Assembly: GCA_026129745.1 (NCBI GenBank)
Contig: JAHCHL010000002.1
Location: forward strand, 184,002-248,001
DNA length: 64,000 nt
Direction: 5' to 3'
From: Fimbriimonadales bacterium
GTDB taxonomy: Bacteria; Armatimonadota; Fimbriimonadia; Fimbriimonadales; ATM1
A program made the translations under genes and the position numbers. Below the pieces are notes generated by a model that saw nothing but the letters and a program-made list of their open reading frames with translations, was not told where the DNA came from and did no database searches. Positions 25,793 through 34,749 of the stretch are shown one piece after another (position 1 is the first letter of the stretch; every line of letters starts with the position of its first letter).

Positions 25793-26521
25793 ATGAATCG
25801 CGGAATCCAAGCAGCCGCATCCGGCATGAGGGCGTTTCAAACGCAGCTCGATGTCATTGCGAACAACCTCGCGAACATAAACACGAACGGCTATAAGTCG
25901 GACGGAGTCGCATTCGCGGATAGGTTGAATCGCAGTCTCGTGATCGGACCCGGTCCGTTCGCGCGCAATGTTGGCGAGCTTGGAGGCGGCGCAGAAGTCG
26001 CAGCGCGATTCACAGAACAAACTGCTGGCCCGTCGGTTAACACTGGCGGCGCGCTCGACGCGATGCTGGAAGAGGCGTCGCACTTTTTCGCTGTTCGGAC
26101 TCCGCAAGGAATCCGTTACACGAGAGACGGCGCGTTCACCTTGAACGCAAACAACGAGTTGGTTACGAAGTCTGGTCATCCAGTGCTCGATCAAACCGGC
26201 GACCCCATTCAGATTCCCATCGGAGCAACACCATCGCTAACGCCTGATGGTCGAGTTGTCGCCGATGAAGTGGAAGTCGGGTTGATCGGAGTCTTCCAGG
26301 GCCAATTCGAAAAAGCGGGCGAAAACCTTTGGATTGGAAATGGCCAGCAAGCTGACAATCCGAGGCTCCTGGTGGGATCACTCGAGGGCTCGAACGTAAA
26401 CGCCGTCCAATCGATGGTCGAAATGATCTTGCTGATGCGGCAATTCGAAGGCGCGCAGCGAGCTGTACGAACACAAGACGAACTGTACGAAAAACTGATC
26501 GGCAGCCTTGCGAACAGATAA
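25793..26521 (+). CDS. flgF: Flagellar basal-body rod protein FlgF
   Basis: The 242-residue protein is a flagellar rod/hook family member. It has the N-terminal signature (QLDVIANNLANINTNGYKSD) at about residues 18-37, the central FlgE/F/G-type domain with YTRDGAFTLN, and the C-terminal coiled segment (EGSNVNAVQSMVEMILLMRQFEGAQ). FlgF forms part of the proximal rod. It is shorter and placed before flgG, which supports flgF over flgG. It opens a flagellar operon running to csrA. Confidence 0.87.
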   Translation: MNRGIQAAASGMRAFQTQLDVIANNLANINTNGYKSDGVAFADRLNRSLVIGPGPFARNVGELGGGAEVAARFTEQTAGPSVNTGGALDAMLEEASHFFAVRTPQGIRYTRDGAFTLNANNELVTKSGHPVLDQTGDPIQIPIGATPSLTPDGRVVADEVEVGLIGVFQGQFEKAGENLWIGNGQQADNPRLLVGSLEGSNVNAVQSMVEMILLMRQFEGAQRAVRTQDELYEKLIGSLANR

Positions 26522-26621
26522 ACCTGGACGCCTCGATTCAGTCGTGGCGAAGGATCGCGCTTCCAATCGATAGCGGAAGCGAATCGCAAGGCGATCGAAA
26601 CATCCGCAAGGAGAAAATGAA

Positions 26622-27410
26622 ATGATTCGATCGCTGAACACAGCGGCCACCGGCATGGTGGTGCAACAAAGAAACTTAGATGTGATCGCCAACAATCTGG
26701 CGAACATCAACACGACGGCTTTCAAAGCAAGCCGCGCCGAGTTTCAGGACCTCATGTATCAAACCTACCGCCTCGCCGGCGCAGACCAAGGTGGCGGCAG
26801 CGCCATTCCAACTTCGCAACAAGTCGGAATGGGAGCGAAGTTCGTCGCGAACGCTTCTAACTTTGCGGTCGGCGGTTTGCAACCGACTGGCGATCCGCTC
26901 AATGTCGCCATCAATGGAAACGGATTCTTTCCTGTGACGATGGGCGACGGCTTTGTCGCTTACACTCGTGACGGAACGTTCAAAGTCGATTCGGCAGGAA
27001 CGCTTGTTACGAGCGATGGATTCGTCGTCGGTGGTGGCATTACGATGCCGGAAGGAACGATGAGCGTTTCCATCGCTGCGTCGGGCACCGTTTCAGTGCT
27101 CACTGCCGATTCCGCAGAACCACAAGTCGTCGGTCAGATCACCGTTGCGACGTTTCCGAATCCCGCAGGTCTCGAGCGAATGGGCAAGAACCTCTATCGA
27201 CCAACAAGCGCGAGCGGTGAAGCAACCGAAGTGGAGCCGGGAACGAACGGCGCAGGAACACTCGAGCAAGGATTCCTTGAAGGTTCGAATGTTCAGATGG
27301 TCGACGAGATGGTTCGCATGATTCTCGCTCAGCGTGCTTACGAAGTCAATTCAAAAGCGATCATGACTGCGGACGACATGCTCAACACGACCAATCAGAT
27401 CAAGAGGTAA
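26622..27410 (+). CDS. flgG: Flagellar distal rod protein FlgG
   Basis: At 262 residues this is the normal FlgG length. It carries the N-terminal motif NLDVIANNLANINTTAFKASRAEFQDLMYQT, including the FlgG-specific stretch after it, a central domain with VAYTRDGTFKV, and the C-terminal LEGSNVQMVDEMVRMILAQRAYEVNSKAI typical of FlgG. It builds the distal rod that crosses the periplasm. AAGGAG precedes the ATG. About 100 nt separate it from flgF. Confidence 0.92.
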   Translation: MIRSLNTAATGMVVQQRNLDVIANNLANINTTAFKASRAEFQDLMYQTYRLAGADQGGGSAIPTSQQVGMGAKFVANASNFAVGGLQPTGDPLNVAINGNGFFPVTMGDGFVAYTRDGTFKVDSAGTLVTSDGFVVGGGITMPEGTMSVSIAASGTVSVLTADSAEPQVVGQITVATFPNPAGLERMGKNLYRPTSASGEATEVEPGTNGAGTLEQGFLEGSNVQMVDEMVRMILAQRAYEVNSKAIMTADDMLNTTNQIKR

Positions 27411-27414
27411 TCGA

Positions 27415-28188
27415 ATGAGGTTGACACTTTCACTCGTTCTCGCTCTGGTCGGTGCTGCTGGGTTCGCGCAAACGGCGATTCCATCAGGATATGCCGCAAC
27501 TGTCGCAATCCGTCCGCTTACCGAAGTCGAAACGAAAACGATTTCGCTTGCCCAGATTGCGGACATCGCAGGTCCCGACTCGTTGCGCACGCGATTGGCA
27601 GCGGTTTCGCTCGGCATCACGCCTCGCGTCGGAAGCGACCGAGTCATCACTCCAATCACCGTGCAGAGTGCGCTTCGCGCAGCAGGCATCGACGTCGCGA
27701 CCGTCCATGTTTCGGGGCCGCAAGCAGCGAAAGTTCGACGAGCGACTCGCGTCTTGCCTCCGGCAGAGCTGACAAGTTTTGCGACAGGTTGGATCGAAGC
27801 GAATCTTCCCGACGCTGGCCCGATTCGGCAGACAAGTCCCGCACGTGACTTGACGGTCGCATCTGGCGAAACCACATTTCTCGTCACTCACTCCAGCGAA
27901 TCACCAAAGAACGTCATCGTAACGATTCAAATCCTCGTCGACGGCGATTCGCAGACATCGCAGCAGCTCGTGTTCGCAAAAGGCGAAATCGAAGGTCCTG
28001 CGTCCATTCCGGCACTAAAGCCGAATCAAGTCGTTCGCGTCGTCCTCGTCAGCGGCGAAGTCGCGGTTGAAGTGTTCGGCCAGGTCAAAGGCGTCAGCGG
28101 TTCGCGCGCCACCGTTTTCATTCCCGATACGAAAGCAACGCTGTCCGGTGAGATTCAAGCCGACGGCAGCGTGGAGGTTCGACTATGA
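27415..28188 (+). CDS. flgA: Flagellar P-ring assembly chaperone FlgA
   Basis: The 257-residue protein has a signal peptide (to about residue 19) and a C-terminal SAF-like FlgA domain, recognisable from LVFAKGEIEGPASIPALKPNQVVRVVLVSGEVAVEVFGQVKG and the TLSGEIQADGSVEV ending. FlgA is a periplasmic chaperone for FlgI during P-ring assembly. The gene begins 4 nt after flgG and overlaps flgH by 4 nt (ATGA), so coupling is tight. Confidence 0.87.
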   Translation: MRLTLSLVLALVGAAGFAQTAIPSGYAATVAIRPLTEVETKTISLAQIADIAGPDSLRTRLAAVSLGITPRVGSDRVITPITVQSALRAAGIDVATVHVSGPQAAKVRRATRVLPPAELTSFATGWIEANLPDAGPIRQTSPARDLTVASGETTFLVTHSSESPKNVIVTIQILVDGDSQTSQQLVFAKGEIEGPASIPALKPNQVVRVVLVSGEVAVEVFGQVKGVSGSRATVFIPDTKATLSGEIQADGSVEVRL

Positions 28189-28769
28189 AACGCATCGCAC
28201 TCTTTCTCTCACTCGCTATCGCGTCCTCCGGATTCGCGCAATCGGACAATCCTGGTTCGCTTTGGAACGACCATGCGCGAAGCCCATTTGCGGACCGAAA
28301 GGCGGCACGTCCCGGCGACATTCTCACCGTTTTGATTCAAGAGACAAGCAGCGCGACATCGACTGCGGCGACAAGCTCATCGAAATCCGATTCTGCGAAG
28401 ATCAATGCGGGCATCGGTCCGATTCTCAGCGCGCTGATTCCCGATCTGCAAACGGGTGCGAGCGCATCGAGTCAAGGTCAAGGCAGCACGACGCGCTCCG
28501 GCCGATTGCAAGCGCGATTGACCGTCACAGTGAAAGAAGTTTTGCCGAACGGCAACCTCGTCATCGAGGGTACGCGCTTCGTGCAGATGAATAAAGAAAC
28601 GCAGAAGCTCGTGCTTACGGGAATCGTTCGACCCGACGACATCCGCGCCGACAACACGATTCTCAGCGAGAACGTTGCTGAAGGTTCGATTACATACGAC
28701 GGTAAAGGCACCGTTGGAGATCGTCAACGGCGAGGAATCATCGCAACGATTCTGAGCTGGCTGTTCTAA
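28185..28769 (+). CDS. flgH: Flagellar L-ring protein FlgH without lipobox cysteine
   Basis: The 194-residue protein has FlgH features: SLWNDHARSPFADRKAARPGDILTVLIQE in the N-terminal half, and GNLVIEGTRFVQMNKETQKLVLTGIVRPDDI followed by the glycine-rich GKGTVGD near the end. FlgH forms the L ring in the outer membrane, so the cell has an outer membrane. The signal peptide ends SSGFAQSDN and has no cysteine, whereas FlgH of enteric bacteria is a lipoprotein. It overlaps flgA by 4 nt and is followed 6 nt later by flgI. Confidence 0.9.
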   Translation: MKRIALFLSLAIASSGFAQSDNPGSLWNDHARSPFADRKAARPGDILTVLIQETSSATSTAATSSSKSDSAKINAGIGPILSALIPDLQTGASASSQGQGSTTRSGRLQARLTVTVKEVLPNGNLVIEGTRFVQMNKETQKLVLTGIVRPDDIRADNTILSENVAEGSITYDGKGTVGDRQRRGIIATILSWLF

Positions 28770-28775
28770 GGAGCA

Positions 28776-29918
28776 ATGAAGATGAGAAACAGACTTGGAA
28801 TCGTCGCACTGGTCGGATTGGTTGTCGCTACCGGAGGCTACCCGCAAGGAGAAACGTTGCAGCAATCCGGTGCACAGACTGCGCGCATCAAGGATATCAC
28901 GCGGCTGCGCGGCGTTCGAGCGAACCAGATATCGAACATGGGAATCGTCGTCGGATTGCAAGGAACCGGCGATTCGCGAAATTCGCCTTGGGCGCAGCAA
29001 GCGATCCAAAACCTCATCAAGGAGTACGGCATATCGCTCGATGCGCGATCTGCAAATCTAAAGAACATCGCGCTGGTGATGGTCACTGCAGAGCTTCCAC
29101 CGTTCACTCGGCCTGGAAGCAGAATCGATGTGACGGTCAGTTCGGTCGGCGACGCAAAGAGCTTGCAGGGCGGCTACCTACTTCAAACGCCACTCTATGC
29201 GCCAGGAAACCGCAATACCGCTTATGCCGTCGCGATGGGTGCCGTCAGCATCGGCGGTTTCGGAGCTGCACAAGGCGGAAGCAGCCGACAAAAAAATCAC
29301 CTTACCGTTGGTCTTATCACGAATGGCGCGCTCGTCGAGCGTTCTGTTCCGACTCAAATCGAATTCAACGGAACGATGTTTCTTGAGTTGATGCATCACG
29401 ACTTTACGACTGCGACTCGCATTGCGGACGCCATCAACACGAACTTCTCGGACTTGCGCGCCATCGCCTATGACGGAGGCGGAGTCGAAGTGCAGGCAGT
29501 CGATCCGAAGCGATTCGATGCTGTCGAAGCAATGAGCCGTGTCGAAATGCTCGAAGTCGTTCCGGATGTCAGTGCAACGATCGTCGTCAACGAACGCACC
29601 GGCACGATTGTCGTTGGTGGTGACGTGAGGATTGGCCCTGCGATGATCGCTCATGGAGGCTTAGTCGTTCGGATTAATCAGTACAACGAAGTGATTCAGC
29701 CGATGCCGTTCAGCAGGGGAACGACTGAGACTCAAACGAACACGGAAGTTGGCGTGCAGGAGACTCGCGTCAACATCGGCATCATCAAGCCGAACGCGAC
29801 GATCGACGACCTGGCTAAGATCTTCCGCGCGTTGCGCGTAACGCCGACCGACATGATCGCAATCATTCAGGCGCTCAAGGCGCAAGGCGCAATCAAAGCG
29901 CAGGTGAAGACGCAATGA
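28776..29918 (+). CDS. flgI: Flagellar P-ring protein FlgI
   Basis: A full-length FlgI (about 380 residues) with a signal peptide. The family landmarks are ARIKDITRLRGVRANQISNMGIVVGLQGTGDS, PPFTRPGSRIDVTVSSVGDAKSLQGG and the C-terminal DLAKIFRALRVTPTDMIAIIQALKAQGAIKA. It polymerises into the P ring around the rod in the periplasm. AAGGAG sits before two in-frame ATGs; the second, at 28782, has the better spacing. It overlaps flgJ by 4 nt. Confidence 0.93.
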   Translation: MKMRNRLGIVALVGLVVATGGYPQGETLQQSGAQTARIKDITRLRGVRANQISNMGIVVGLQGTGDSRNSPWAQQAIQNLIKEYGISLDARSANLKNIALVMVTAELPPFTRPGSRIDVTVSSVGDAKSLQGGYLLQTPLYAPGNRNTAYAVAMGAVSIGGFGAAQGGSSRQKNHLTVGLITNGALVERSVPTQIEFNGTMFLELMHHDFTTATRIADAINTNFSDLRAIAYDGGGVEVQAVDPKRFDAVEAMSRVEMLEVVPDVSATIVVNERTGTIVVGGDVRIGPAMIAHGGLVVRINQYNEVIQPMPFSRGTTETQTNTEVGVQETRVNIGIIKPNATIDDLAKIFRALRVTPTDMIAIIQALKAQGAIKAQVKTQ

Positions 29919-30337
29919 TGCAGGGAATCTCTAACCTAAGCATCGATCGTGCAACGCTTGCGAAAGAGCAGCAAGCGAAGCTCGACGCACTCAAGGAAAA
30001 GCCTGAAATCAAACGGGAGCTGTCTCGACTCAAGAAGGCGACGCAAGACATCGAAGCGATCTTTTTGAAGCAGCTTATCGGCGAAATGCGAAAAGGTCAA
30101 GCCGAAGGAATCTTTGGTAAGAGTACCGAGTCGCAAATGTATACCGACTTCCTCGACGAGGCTGTCGCAGGACAAATGGCGAAAGGCCGTGGCATTGGAA
30201 TCGCCGACACACTCTACAAGAGCATGGAAAGCGTCACGCTGCGCGCAGCTGCAGCAAAGCAGGCCAAGGAGGCCGCCAACGAAGACGAAATCAGCCGGGC
30301 GCGAGAAGCTTGGAACCCGGCCGGAGGAAACCCATGA
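29915..30337 (+). CDS. flgJ: FlgJ-like rod-binding protein (rod-cap domain only)
   Basis: The 140-residue protein corresponds to the N-terminal rod-capping domain of FlgJ: QDIEAIFLKQLIGEMRK, then SQMYTDFLDEAVAGQMAKGRGIGIADTLYKSM. The C-terminal peptidoglycan hydrolase domain found in enteric FlgJ is absent, as in many other phyla where a separate enzyme opens the wall. It overlaps flgI and the following flgN gene by 4 nt each. Confidence 0.85.
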   Translation: MMQGISNLSIDRATLAKEQQAKLDALKEKPEIKRELSRLKKATQDIEAIFLKQLIGEMRKGQAEGIFGKSTESQMYTDFLDEAVAGQMAKGRGIGIADTLYKSMESVTLRAAAAKQAKEAANEDEISRAREAWNPAGGNP

Positions 30338-30804
30338 TCACGAAGGAACTGCAAGCGATTTGGTGGGAGTGGCTCGGTCATTCCGAGCGGCTGCTGCGAT
30401 CGCTTCACGAACAGACCGCCGCAGTGATGCTGCGCGACGTCGAGCGCGTCGAAAGGCTGCAGCCTGAGATCGAGCGGCAGATAAGCGGATTGAAAGAAAT
30501 CGATGAACGGGCCGTGGCGTGCGCCAAAGGGCTGGCCGAGAAGTTAGGTTGCAAACCCACTTTTCGAAGCTTGGTGGACGCTCTTGAACAAGACGAAGCA
30601 CGGGAAGTTCACGCTGTCGCGAACAGGGTCAAAGCTGCCGCTCAGACGGTGCAAAGCGTGGTCGAGAAGAACCAGTCGCTAATCGAAAACGAACTGGCCT
30701 ATGTGGCCGGATCGCTTCACCTGCTGGCGAAGGCGACCGAAAATAAGGAAGGAGCGTTTGGCACGCGCACGCATGCAGCCGTGCTGCTGGACCAAACGGC
30801 ATAG
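30334..30804 (+). CDS. flgN: FlgN-family flagellar export chaperone
   Basis: A 156-residue, almost entirely helical, heptad-rich protein. FlgN chaperones bind FlgK and FlgL and deliver them to the export gate, and this gene lies directly before flgK and flgL. The start ATG at 30334 overlaps the flgJ stop and is preceded by GGAGG; an upstream in-frame start would extend into flgJ. Sequence similarity is weak, as usual in this family, so context carries much of the assignment. Confidence 0.75.
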   Translation: MITKELQAIWWEWLGHSERLLRSLHEQTAAVMLRDVERVERLQPEIERQISGLKEIDERAVACAKGLAEKLGCKPTFRSLVDALEQDEAREVHAVANRVKAAAQTVQSVVEKNQSLIENELAYVAGSLHLLAKATENKEGAFGTRTHAAVLLDQTA

Positions 30805-30807
30805 ACC

Positions 30808-32178
30808 ATGGCCGGATCATTCTTCGGAATCAACATAGCGTCGAGGGCACTCCGTTCTTTCGAAACGGCGCTCAACGTCACCGGCCACAACCTTGCGAAC
30901 GTCAATACGCGAGGCTATTCGCGCCAGATCGTCGAGTTCGATCAAACGGCGCCACTGACCTACTTCGGACTGCGGCCATTTACTGTCGGCACCGGCGCTT
31001 TCATCTCGAGTGTCAATCGCGCCCGCGATATGTTTGTCGAAGGCCGAATCATTCAAACGCAGTCTGAGCAGTCTCGTCTTGGGCAGATGCTCACGTCGCT
31101 TCGCGGAATCGAAATGGTTTTTGGCGAACCCAGTTCGGACGGAATCTCTGGCAACTTATCTGCAATGTTCGATTCTTGGGCGCGGCTTGCGGCCAATCCT
31201 GCGGACGATGCTGCGCGCTTGGACGTTCGTTCGCGTTCGATGCTGCTTGTTGGCCGCATTCGCGAAATCGACGCGCAACTGGGAGCCGAACAAGTTCGGC
31301 TCGATGCAGAAATCAGGGCTACGATCGATCAAGTCAACCAACTGGGAACAAAAATAAAGGAATTGAATGACTCGATCCGCGCGCAGCGCGCCATTGGATC
31401 GACGCCGAACGATTTGCTCGACCTTAGAGATCGAGCGATTCAAGAGCTGGCCGCAATTGTCGACATCCGCAAGCAGGAACTGCCTGACGGCACGATGACG
31501 ATCTTCATCAATCAGCACACGCTCGTCGATCAAGTGGCCGCGAGGCCTCTGCCGACCGAATATGATGCTGCGACTTCGACAATCCAATTGCCGAACAAAG
31601 ACATTCAAATCAAAGGCGGAAAGCTTGCTGGATTGATGGCCGGCATCAACTCGGCTAACAACTACCGAGCGCAGCTCGATACGTTCGTAAATGAGCTGAG
31701 AACGGCAGTCAATGCACTGCATTTCACTGGAACAAACCTCAACGGCACGACTGGCATCGACTTCTTTGTAGGAACAAACGGAGCGCGAGACCTTGAGATC
31801 GATCCGCAGATTCTTGCCGACATCAGAAACATCGCGGCGGGGGCTTCAGGCGCGCCAGGCGACGGTGGGCTCGCGAACGCGATTGCGGAGCTGCGCGACA
31901 CGGAGCTTGCTGGGTTGGGCAATCGAAGCGCAACTCGATTTTTCAACGACATGATCGCGGTGCTGGGGCAAGACAGCGCGTCGATAGCCATCGCATTCGA
32001 CACGCAGCTTGCGACGATGACGCAACTTGAAGCACAGAGGCAGTCGGTTTCAGGAGTCAACGTGGATGAGGAGCTTGCGAACATGATGCGATATCAACGC
32101 TCGTTCCAAGCCGCCGCCAAGATTCTGTCGGTTCTCGATCAAACGACAGAGGAGTTGATCAAAACGTTTGGCAGGTAA
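30808..32178 (+). CDS. flgK: Flagellar hook-filament junction protein FlgK
   Basis: The 456-residue protein has the FlgK N terminus (FETALNVTGHNLANVNTRGYSRQIVEFDQ), the long helical LSAMFDSWARLAANPADDAARLDVRSRS region, LDLRDRAIQELA, and the C terminus GVNVDEELANMMRYQRSFQAAAKILSVLDQTTEELI. It forms the hook-filament junction together with FlgL. It lies between the flgN and flgL genes. Confidence 0.92.
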   Translation: MAGSFFGINIASRALRSFETALNVTGHNLANVNTRGYSRQIVEFDQTAPLTYFGLRPFTVGTGAFISSVNRARDMFVEGRIIQTQSEQSRLGQMLTSLRGIEMVFGEPSSDGISGNLSAMFDSWARLAANPADDAARLDVRSRSMLLVGRIREIDAQLGAEQVRLDAEIRATIDQVNQLGTKIKELNDSIRAQRAIGSTPNDLLDLRDRAIQELAAIVDIRKQELPDGTMTIFINQHTLVDQVAARPLPTEYDAATSTIQLPNKDIQIKGGKLAGLMAGINSANNYRAQLDTFVNELRTAVNALHFTGTNLNGTTGIDFFVGTNGARDLEIDPQILADIRNIAAGASGAPGDGGLANAIAELRDTELAGLGNRSATRFFNDMIAVLGQDSASIAIAFDTQLATMTQLEAQRQSVSGVNVDEELANMMRYQRSFQAAAKILSVLDQTTEELIKTFGR

Positions 32179-32191
32179 TGGAGATTAGACG

Positions 32192-33085
32192 ATGAGAATC
32201 AGCACGACGCATCAATACTCACAACTTACGGATCGTGTAGCGAATCTTCAGTCGCGCATTGCGCAGCTGCAAACGAATCTCTCGACCGGAAAGCGCGTGC
32301 ACATGCCAAGCGACGATCCGATCGCGACCACCGGAATTCTCACATTGGGGTCCGCAAAGGGCCTGGCAGAGCAGCACCGAACCGTCGCAGAGTTCGCAAG
32401 AGGAAACTACTCTCTCGCAGAGAATGCGATCGGCGAAATCGGCGAACTGTTGAAAGAGGGAAAAAAGCTTGCACTTCAAGGTGCGACAGGCACGACCGAC
32501 CAACTCGCGCGCGATGTGATCGCAACACAAATTAGATCGCTTCAAGAACGACTTGTTTCATTGGGCAATTCGAAGGACTCCGGCGGCAGATACCTGTTCT
32601 CAGGGTTCGAAGTGCAAACTGAACCGTTTGTAAAGGACTCTGGTCCGCCGCCGACGATTCTCTATCAGGGCGACACGAACGTGAATTATTTGCAAGTGGG
32701 TCCGGGCCTCAGAGTAGAAGGCAATGTCATCGTCGAGCAGCAGATTCGACAAGCTTACGACGCATTGCAAGACGTCCATGATCGGCTTGTTGGCGGAGAC
32801 CTGAGCGGATTGTCCGGCATATCGATACAACTCGTCGACAACGCATCGACAGCGATCAACTTGGCAAGAGGCGACATCGGCGCGAAGATGCAAGCTCTTG
32901 AAACTGCGGCGAGTTCCGCATTGCGAAGAATCGATGAGTTCGCTCGATTGATTTCAGAGCGAGGAGACGCGGACATTACTGAAACCATCATCGATTTGCA
33001 AGCGACGCAAGTCGCCTATGAAATGTCGCTTGCGGCATTCGCAGGGATTTCGAGAATCAGCCTGTTGGACTTTATGCGAGGATAA
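32192..33085 (+). CDS. flgL: Flagellar hook-filament junction protein FlgL
   Basis: The 297-residue protein is flagellin-like: an N-terminal coiled segment (MRISTTHQYSQLTDRVANLQSRIAQLQTNLSTGKRVHMPSDDP), a middle with GGRYLFSG, and a C-terminal helix ending LDFMRG. The length fits FlgL rather than FliC. GGAG lies 8 nt before the ATG. Confidence 0.9.
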   Translation: MRISTTHQYSQLTDRVANLQSRIAQLQTNLSTGKRVHMPSDDPIATTGILTLGSAKGLAEQHRTVAEFARGNYSLAENAIGEIGELLKEGKKLALQGATGTTDQLARDVIATQIRSLQERLVSLGNSKDSGGRYLFSGFEVQTEPFVKDSGPPPTILYQGDTNVNYLQVGPGLRVEGNVIVEQQIRQAYDALQDVHDRLVGGDLSGLSGISIQLVDNASTAINLARGDIGAKMQALETAASSALRRIDEFARLISERGDADITETIIDLQATQVAYEMSLAAFAGISRISLLDFMRG

Positions 33086-33088
33086 CGA

Positions 33089-33547
33089 ATGACATTGACC
33101 ACAACCCGATTCGGGACTATCGAATACACGGACGAAGACATCTTGACGCTCAAGGATGGGCCGCTTGGATTTCCTGGCTTGGAGCGCTTTGTCGTCGTCA
33201 GCCACAAAGAGGGCAGCGTGTTTCGTTGGCTCCAATCCATCGACGATCCCAACCTTGCTTTTCTTGTTCTGGATCCAGGGGAGTTTCGTCCGGACTATTC
33301 GCCTGCGATGCCTGAAGAGGTCGTGGGCGAGTTGGAGTTGGCTGAAGAAACTCCGAGAATTGTTTACGCCATCGTGTCCATTCCCCCCGGCAAACCGGAA
33401 GAGATGACCGCCAACCTTGCCGGTCCCATCGTGGTCAACGCTGAGAAAAGAGTCGCCAAGCAGGTGGTCGTCGAGGAGCCGGAATGGCACACGAAGCATC
33501 CGCTCCTGAGCGAGTTGAAGGCGCTGACGGAGAAGGCCGCTGCGTAG
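33089..33547 (+). CDS. fliW: Flagellar assembly factor FliW
   Basis: The 152-residue protein matches FliW, with TRFGTIEYTDEDILTLKDGPLGFPGLERFVVV at the start and the LELAEETPRIVYAIVSIPPGKPEEMTANLAGPIVVNAEKRVAKQVVV core. FliW binds flagellin and sequesters CsrA, linking flagellin levels to translation control. The next gene is csrA, the classical FliW partner. It starts 3 nt after flgL. Confidence 0.92.
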   Translation: MTLTTTRFGTIEYTDEDILTLKDGPLGFPGLERFVVVSHKEGSVFRWLQSIDDPNLAFLVLDPGEFRPDYSPAMPEEVVGELELAEETPRIVYAIVSIPPGKPEEMTANLAGPIVVNAEKRVAKQVVVEEPEWHTKHPLLSELKALTEKAAA

Positions 33548-33560
33548 AGCCTGAGACATC

Positions 33561-33607
33561 CCCGTAAAAAAACGGGTGAAATAGTGGGTGCGGGCGCTCG
33601 GCGCCCG
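33561..33607 (+). promoter_or_regulatory. Two hairpins between fliW and csrA
   Basis: CCCGT and ACGGG (33561-33576) enclose an A-only loop, and CGGGCGC and GCGCCCG (33591-33607) form a second, strong stem with a 3-nt loop. The second stem ends 7 nt before the csrA ribosome binding site, whose AAGGA (33614-33618) also fits the CsrA target ANGGA. No T tract follows, so this may be a leader controlling csrA translation rather than a terminator. Confidence 0.45.
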
Positions 33608-33629
33608 TGAGCCAAGGAGGGCGCAACCC

Positions 33630-33836
33630 ATGCTTGTACTAACTCGAAAAGTTCACCAAAGCATCATGATCGGCGACGAAATAGAGGTCGTCGTTCTCGA
33701 AGTTCGGGGCGAGCAAGTTCGCCTCGGCATCAAGGCGCCCAAGAACGTTACGGTTCACAGGCAGGAAATTTACAGCCAGATTAAGACCGAAAACATCGAA
33801 GCGGCAAAAACGCAGCCGGAGGACGTACCGGACTAA
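33630..33836 (+). CDS. csrA: Carbon storage/translation regulator CsrA
   Basis: A 68-residue CsrA with [48 protein letters not shown], the complete core. It binds ANGGA sites in mRNA leaders and usually blocks ribosome access. The conserved VHR motif with its RNA-binding arginine is present. GGAGG lies 9 nt before this ATG; the frame extends further 5' through the hairpin region, but the family starts here. FliW encoded just upstream is expected to antagonise it. Confidence 0.95.
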   Translation: MLVLTRKVHQSIMIGDEIEVVVLEVRGEQVRLGIKAPKNVTVHRQEIYSQIKTENIEAAKTQPEDVPD

Positions 33837-33846
33837 CTCGGCTGGG

Positions 33847-34749
33847 ATGGGCATCTTTCGGACTTTGTTCGGCAATCGGGAGCCGAACCCTGAGTGGGCA
33901 GCGACTCTTAGTCGTGAAGGGTATTTGCGTTTTCTTGCAATCTTGCGTCGCCGATTGGATCGCGAAGCAAGGCCTTATGAAATCGATGTCGCAGCCGGCT
34001 CTTTTCATTTTCAGGACGAACCCAATAAACAGTTTGGGTTATGGAACCTCGCTCAAATTTGCCGCAAGAACGGCGGACGCGATTGGGTTGAGATCATCGA
34101 CGAGCATATTGCGCGCGTCATGAATATGCAACGTTCAGATGCCGAATTTGCCGAGCGATTCGATGATGCAAAGCACCTGCTATTTCCTCGCCTCTTTTCT
34201 CTCGACCAATCCGTCGAGGGTTCCGCCGCTGTCGGTGTGTGTTCTGCATTCCACGTTGTCGTTTGCGTCGACTTGCAAGAATCAATTTTGGGAGTGACGC
34301 TGGATATGGCGAACAAGTGGGAGCGCACTCCCGAGGAGCTCTATTCGGTAGCGCTCGACAACCTATGGAAGATGCCGAGATTCGATCCTGCGGAATTCAA
34401 ACACAGCGAGGGGCACACTTACATCGTTTCTGATGATGACAACTTCTATGTCGCATCCCAAGTGTTGCAACTCAACCGATACTTGTTTCCAGAGCCGGAA
34501 TGGGGAGCGCTTCTGGCGATACCGAATCGCCATTCGTTCCTATACGAACCGATCGACGGGCCAATTTCTCCATTGACCGTTCAACGGCTGATCGGATTAG
34601 CGCACAGCGGCTATGTCAATGGACCCGGATCGATTACGCCAAGCTTGCTGTGGTATCGAGATGGCAAAATCGTCGCGCTCGATGTCGATGAGAACGCACG
34701 AATCGTCGGCCCCGAGGAAGCGCAAAATTCACCGCTTATTTCTTACTAA
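33847..34749 (+). CDS. Hypothetical protein, possibly DUF1444/YtpQ-like
   Basis: A 300-residue soluble protein without signal peptide or membrane helix, beginning 10 nt after csrA and likely read from the same transcript. Segments such as ELYSVALDNLWKMPRF, the middle VSDDDNFYVASQVLQL and ALLAIPNRHSFLYEPIDG recall DUF1444 proteins such as B. subtilis YtpQ, whose function is unknown. The similarity is from memory and only suggestive. The gene end overlaps the convergent esterase gene by 14 nt. Confidence 0.6.
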   Translation: MGIFRTLFGNREPNPEWAATLSREGYLRFLAILRRRLDREARPYEIDVAAGSFHFQDEPNKQFGLWNLAQICRKNGGRDWVEIIDEHIARVMNMQRSDAEFAERFDDAKHLLFPRLFSLDQSVEGSAAVGVCSAFHVVVCVDLQESILGVTLDMANKWERTPEELYSVALDNLWKMPRFDPAEFKHSEGHTYIVSDDDNFYVASQVLQLNRYLFPEPEWGALLAIPNRHSFLYEPIDGPISPLTVQRLIGLAHSGYVNGPGSITPSLLWYRDGKIVALDVDENARIVGPEEAQNSPLISY

